The position numbers and the translations under genes were made by a program. The notes beneath the pieces were generated by a model that worked only from the letters and a program-made list of their open reading frames with translations, was not told where the DNA came from and did not search any database. Of a DNA stretch of 64,000 bases, positions 60,900 to 64,000 are shown piece after piece (positions within the stretch are counted from its first letter, which is position 1; every line of letters starts with the position of its first letter). Origin of the DNA: DYJB01 sp963777165 (GTDB lineage: Bacteria > Chloroflexota > Anaerolineae > Anaerolineales > E44-bin32); the NCBI GenBank assembly GCA_963777165.1, contig CAVZPO010000027.1:62001-126000 (forward strand), given 5' to 3'.

Positions 60900-61673
60900 G
60901 CCCCCCGCGAACTCGACGATCAACTCCGGCCCTTCGCCGTACCTTTCACCTGCATACCCGCCGCACTTGTTCAGGACTCGAAACCCATGGGCCGCAATGA
61001 GTTTCAGCAATTCCTCCGGATAGTAACAGCGCATGGCGATCTTAAGCACCGCCTCATCAACCAGTTCATCGTCCCGATAACGCCGGTAGATCAGCTCAGG
61101 ATAGAGAACCAGCCTCTCCCGATCCATCCTGGACCTGCGATCGTGTTGGGTGACTCGCCCTCCCTCGAACGGAACTTCCCATCGGAGCTGTTCGACCCCT
61201 GTGACCCATTCGTTTCTGATCCGATCGCGGTCTAGTTTCGGCCGAAACACATTCAGGATCGCCGTGCCTTCCTCCGTTAGATGAGTCCGAATAGTCCTGA
61301 AGAAACCGCTGACTTCACGATCTGTCTCCAAGGTCTGGAACACCCGGAAGGGCGCAAGGATCAGGTCAAACCTCTTCCCCACTTCTAAGTCCGTGATGTC
61401 CCCTTGCTGGACTTCCGCTCTGGTGGTCGGAATTCCCTTCTCTGCCAGCTTCTGACGGCAGACCGAGAGCATGGCCTCGGAGATATCGACACCGAGGATA
61501 TAGCTGCTTTTCTCGGCCAGCGGAATCAGGACGCGACCGGTTCCGCAGCCCAACTCGAGAATGCGCGCCTCCGAAGAAGGGATCTTCTGCGCATACAAAG
61601 GGATATCGTCCGGGTGCTCCGGACTGAGGTCGTAGTAACGTGCCGCATTCTCACGGATGTCTGTTCGCATCAT
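60894..61673 (-). CDS. Class I SAM-dependent methyltransferase
   Basis: 259 residues. Motif I ILELGCGTGRVLIPLAE, motif II LGVDISEAMLSVC, QQGDITDLEVGKRFDLILAPFRVFQTL, LKLIAAHGFRVLNKCGGY. Substrate unknown. ATG at 61673 (a second ATG follows immediately) with GTAGGA upstream; GTTGGGC lies 12 nt before the start and GCCTAAC covers the stop, as in a mobile gene cassette. Confidence 0.88.
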   Translation of the reverse strand: MMRTDIRENAARYYDLSPEHPDDIPLYAQKIPSSEARILELGCGTGRVLIPLAEKSSYILGVDISEAMLSVCRQKLAEKGIPTTRAEVQQGDITDLEVGKRFDLILAPFRVFQTLETDREVSGFFRTIRTHLTEEGTAILNVFRPKLDRDRIRNEWVTGVEQLRWEVPFEGGRVTQHDRRSRMDRERLVLYPELIYRRYRDDELVDEAVLKIAMRCYYPEELLKLIAAHGFRVLNKCGGYAGERYGEGPELIVEFAGGA

Positions 61674-61684
61674 TCCTACGAGGG

Positions 61685-62077
61685 GCCCAACGGCCCCGAA
61701 CTACGAAGCCCCACCGAAGGTCCCGCCGCAGGCCCCGCGTTGTTGGCGGGGCGTTCTTGGCGGGATGTTCTTCTTGGGAAGCTTCCCGGCGGAAGGGGCT
61801 GACCCACCAGGATTCTGCGCCTCGCCAGCGGGCAGTGCAAGCCACACCGAAAGCGCCGCCCGCCGGCCGAAGGTCCCCGGCGTTCTTCCCGGGGGGTCAG
61901 TCGAAGATCCTGCCAAGGACCACGCCGGAGGTCCCGCCGCAGGCCGTTCGCCCCGGATGTTCTGACCGGGGTCCCGCGTTATTGGTGGGACGTTCTTGGC
62001 GGGGCGTTGTGGGCGGGGGTGATTTGCCAGGGCCGAAGGTCCTGGTGCCTTTCCAGGGCTTCAGCGAGTTGTTAGGC
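61685..62077 (-). other. Candidate oversized attC-like site between two cassette genes
   Basis: On the minus strand it opens with GCCTAACAACTCGCTGAAGC (62077 downward) and closes with GGGGCTTCGTAGTTCGGGGCC then GTTGGGC (61691-61685). GAAGCCC pairs with GGGCTTC and AACT with AGTT, so the two ends can fold together in the attC manner (R''-L'' with L'-R'). The roughly 390 bp between are filled with repeat hairpins, far longer than the usual 60-140 bp site, so function is uncertain. Confidence 0.45.
61711..62020 (+). repeat. Repeat block with partial 67-bp unit and GTTCTTGGCGGG units
   Basis: GTCCCGCCGCAGG, TTGGCGGGGCGTTCTTGGCGGG at 61742-61764, a partial 67-bp unit at 61924-61977 and GTTCTTGGCGGGG at 61992-62004. 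Same repeat family as the other three blocks. Confidence 0.75.
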
Positions 62078-62147
62078 GGGCCAACGGTGTACTTGGGGCC
62101 GGGAGAGCCGACATGAACATCCTCGGAGGCTCAAAGTTCAACTCCCG

Positions 62148-62474
62148 CTACCGACCGCTGAACAATGCGTCGAACTCAGAGAGTAGGATGGTAAGGCGCG
62201 CCGCTCTCGGCTCAGTGTCAAATTCGCGAACAGCCTGTGTGCCGACAGCGCTGGATGATGGGAACTCATTGGTGGCGATAGCCTCTCGAACGCGAGGAAC
62301 GAAGATGAATTGGAGCCATTGGGAGAACGCCATCTTGTCGAGGCCGAACGCGCCTGGGTTCTCGAGCTGGTCGGGAGGAAGCTGTGAGGCCTGCCAGAAG
62401 CCGATTGTGTGCATCTCGGCCTCGATTTCCTCCAGTTTGGCTGCAACGAGCGCGGAAAGGTGCGATGACGTCAA
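62148..62474 (-). CDS. YqcC-family protein
   Basis: 108 residues: VAAKLEEIEAEMHTIGFWQ, FGLDKMAFSQWLQFIFVPRVREAI, PSSSAVG, matching the small soluble YqcC/DUF446 family of unknown function. GTTGGGC lies 20 nt before the ATG (62501-62495) and GCCTAAC 70 bp beyond the stop (62077-62071), the arrangement of a gene cassette. GC content is a little lower than its neighbours. Confidence 0.82.
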   Translation of the reverse strand: MTSSHLSALVAAKLEEIEAEMHTIGFWQASQLPPDQLENPGAFGLDKMAFSQWLQFIFVPRVREAIATNEFPSSSAVGTQAVREFDTEPRAARLTILLSEFDALFSGR

Positions 62475-62529
62475 GTCGCCACTCCCTGTGGCACGCCCAA
62501 CATCTGACTCGACGCTTGCGTTCCCGTCG

Positions 62530-63189
62530 TCAACCCTGGCGGGCGCGGCGCGGGACGCGTCGAGGGATCAGCCGCGGGATGCGCCGGTGCTGCTCGGCCA
62601 CCCAGGCGACGCGAGAGCGCAGCTCGCGGTCGTCGAATTCCTGAAGAACGCAGACCAGCACGGCGGCCAGGATCAGGCACGCCCAGGCGGCGAGTGTCCC
62701 GGCCAGCAGCGTGGCGCCGAACAATGCCAGCCCACAACCCAACGTCAGCGGTCGCCGGATCACACGGTAGGGCGCCCACTCCGCCAGCCGATCCGGCGAG
62801 CGCCCATAGGTGCCGTTGCGCAGGCGCGCCATCAGGGCCCACATGGCCAGCGCCAATCCGCCGAAGATCAGCAGCCCACTCCCGACCGTCCACGCCAGCA
62901 CCGCCGGCGTCAGATTCGTGCGGGCGAGCGCTGCCGGGGAGTAGGTGCCCATCGAGGTGATCACCCCGGAGGGTCCAACACTCGGCCCCAGCGTCCATGC
63001 CCACACAAACGAAGCCAGAATGCTGGCCAAGCCGAGAGAGCGCAGGACGGCTGACGGCCAGCCGGGCACACGGTCGTCCATGGCCAGCACCAGGCCTCGG
63101 CGCAGAAGCAGCGCGCAGGCATAGGCGACGGCGCCGGCCATCAAACTGAGGACGAAGGGAAACTCGGCGATCCAGTCGGCCATCTGCAT
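62530..63189 (-). CDS. Isoprenylcysteine carboxyl methyltransferase-like membrane protein
   Basis: 219 residues, five or six helices. The end region RNGTYGRSPDRLAEWAPYRVIRRPLTLGCGLALFGATLL ... VLQEFDDRELRSRVAW follows the ICMT/phospholipid methyltransferase pattern (RxPxYxG-like segment, then acidic EFDDREL), but the classic HPxYxG is replaced by RRPLTLG. So related membrane protein, catalytic role uncertain. 10 bp downstream of the next gene, likely co-transcribed. Confidence 0.7.
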   Translation of the reverse strand: MQMADWIAEFPFVLSLMAGAVAYACALLLRRGLVLAMDDRVPGWPSAVLRSLGLASILASFVWAWTLGPSVGPSGVITSMGTYSPAALARTNLTPAVLAWTVGSGLLIFGGLALAMWALMARLRNGTYGRSPDRLAEWAPYRVIRRPLTLGCGLALFGATLLAGTLAAWACLILAAVLVCVLQEFDDRELRSRVAWVAEQHRRIPRLIPRRVPRRARQG

Positions 63190-63199
63190 TTCATCCCAC

Positions 63200-64000
63200 C
63201 TAACGAAGCAGCAGGTAGACCACCACCACGGTCACCCCCACCGCCATCATGCTGCTGGCCGCCAGGGCGGCAATAAAGGCCCAGGTTGACCATGTCCGTC
63301 GGCCCGCAGTCTGCTGCATGATCGGCGCTTCACCTGTGCCTCCGAGTGTCGCTTCCGCCGCACGTGGGCGCGCCAGGTACAGCGACGCCAGCACGACCAG
63401 AGCGACGAGCACCGCCGGGCCGAAGACCAGGCCCAACTTGACGAAGGCGGTGACGCCGAGCTTGGCGACCAGCCGGTCGCCCCATTCCGGCTGGGCATAG
63501 AACAGGAACAATCCGCCCAGCGTCAGGCCGAGCAGCGGCAGGGCGGCCAGCAGGATCAGGCGCACCGACCAGCGTGTCACGTCCGGCAAGTGCAGGGGGC
63601 GACGCGTGGACCCGCCCGCCAACGCCAGCGCCGCGCCGGCGCTGATGGCCAGGAAGACGAACGGCGCGTACGGCAGCACCGCCTGTAACAGCACCGTCCC
63701 CGGCAGGGGCTCGACGAGTAATTCGAAACGGCCGGGGGCGACAAACGATAACACCCACCCGGCGGCTGAAAGCAAGAGCAAGGGCAGCGAAACGGCCAGC
63801 GCCGCCGAGGCTAGCAGGCGAGCCAGCGGCGCGCCGGGGCGAGGCAGGGTAGGTTCTTGCACCGGCCGCGGTCCCGCCGGTTCGAGGGCGTATAGCGCGG
63901 CCAGCAGCACGACGCCGAACAGTGTCGCCGGCGAGAAGATCAGCGCTACCCGCAGGAATTCAGTTCCCGGCAGGCGTTCGAGCAGTGTCGTGAAGCGCTC
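63200..64000 (-). CDS. Multi-helix membrane protein, 5' end outside window
   Basis: At least 266 residues; the frame is open to the right edge (ERFTTLLERLPGTEFLRVALIF precedes the GTG at 63910), so the start lies beyond. Helices include LLASAALAVSLPLLLLSAAGWVL, FVFLAISAGAALALAG, LILLAALPLLGLTLGGLFLFY, FGPAVLVALVVLASLYLA and a C-terminal AFIAALAASSMMAVGVTVVVVYLLL. Family not recognised; cytochrome- or oxidase-subunit-like topology is possible but unsupported. Confidence 0.7.
   Translation of the reverse strand, partial: ERFTTLLERLPGTEFLRVALIFSPATLFGVVLLAALYALEPAGPRPVQEPTLPRPGAPLARLLASAALAVSLPLLLLSAAGWVLSFVAPGRFELLVEPLPGTVLLQAVLPYAPFVFLAISAGAALALAGGSTRRPLHLPDVTRWSVRLILLAALPLLGLTLGGLFLFYAQPEWGDRLVAKLGVTAFVKLGLVFGPAVLVALVVLASLYLARPRAAEATLGGTGEAPIMQQTAGRRTWSTWAFIAALAASSMMAVGVTVVVVYLLLR

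Noticed and set aside
58466..62020. CRISPR array
   Set aside because: Repeats are tandem or hairpin modules without regular unique spacers of constant length, and no cas genes are present.

Overview
The window reads like one piece of a high-GC bacterial genome or metagenome-assembled contig. Gene content (energy-coupling-factor transporters, AglEFG-type glucoside uptake, sucrose and cellobiose phosphorylases, small shell proteins of a bacterial microcompartment, many lipoproteins with Pro/Thr-rich linkers after the lipobox) fits a fermentative, carbohydrate-degrading member of the Chloroflexota, probably Anaerolineae. That placement is inferred from gene content and style; no rRNA or tRNA gene is present to confirm it.

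Layout. 1-2.1 kb: right end of a bacterial microcompartment operon (CoA-acylating aldehyde dehydrogenase, tandem BMC-T shell protein, two EutN/CcmL vertex proteins). 1.9-9.4 kb: a direct repeat of about 445 bp (end of eutN plus end of tpiA) brackets about 6.6 kb of broken L-arabinose genes (araD, araB, isomerase fragment, sugar-binding protein, lacI fragment), nearly all frameshifted. 9.3-14.6 kb: intact tpiA, a LolD/MacB-type ABC export system with two FtsX-like permeases and a lipoprotein, and a truncated glycosyltransferase. 14.7-19.5 kb: FabH-like ketoacyl synthase, PlsC acyltransferase, membrane-anchored lipase-like hydrolase. 19.8-21.6 kb: ArsR regulator with a clear self-operator and a two-domain methyltransferase whose C-terminal half is ArsM. 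22-31.4 kb: metallophosphoesterase, cold-shock protein, an ECF transporter operon (fused EcfA, S, EcfT), a LysM/M23 lipoprotein and a secreted protein. 32-46.3 kb: a LacI-controlled disaccharide operon (AglE, AglF, AglG, aldo/keto reductase, GH13 trehalose-synthase-like enzyme, uridine-kinase-like P-loop kinase, sucrose phosphorylase) with an opposing cellobiose phosphorylase and gene remnants. 46.8-51 kb: a second ECF operon (S, T, A, A) ending in a PfkB kinase. 51-57 kb: zinc-ribbon protein, GT-C glycosyltransferase, inositol-phosphatase family enzyme, PQQ-type sugar dehydrogenase, VOC protein, YwiC-like protein. 57-62.5 kb: small membrane proteins, then four short genes on one strand separated by GC-rich repeats. 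At least two of these look like integron-type cassettes, with GTTGGGC just before the start codon and GCCTAAC at or shortly after the stop. 62.5-64 kb: two membrane proteins, the last running off the window.

Working together: the 32-46 kb genes would import glucosyl disaccharides and split them by phosphorolysis, saving ATP; the two ECF operons import unknown micronutrients or nucleoside-like compounds; the microcompartment would process an aldehyde from a deoxysugar or diol. Frameshifts are concentrated in the 2.4-8.9 kb segment (a dozen or more) and rare elsewhere (about six), so that segment is either a decaying insertion or poorly assembled sequence.
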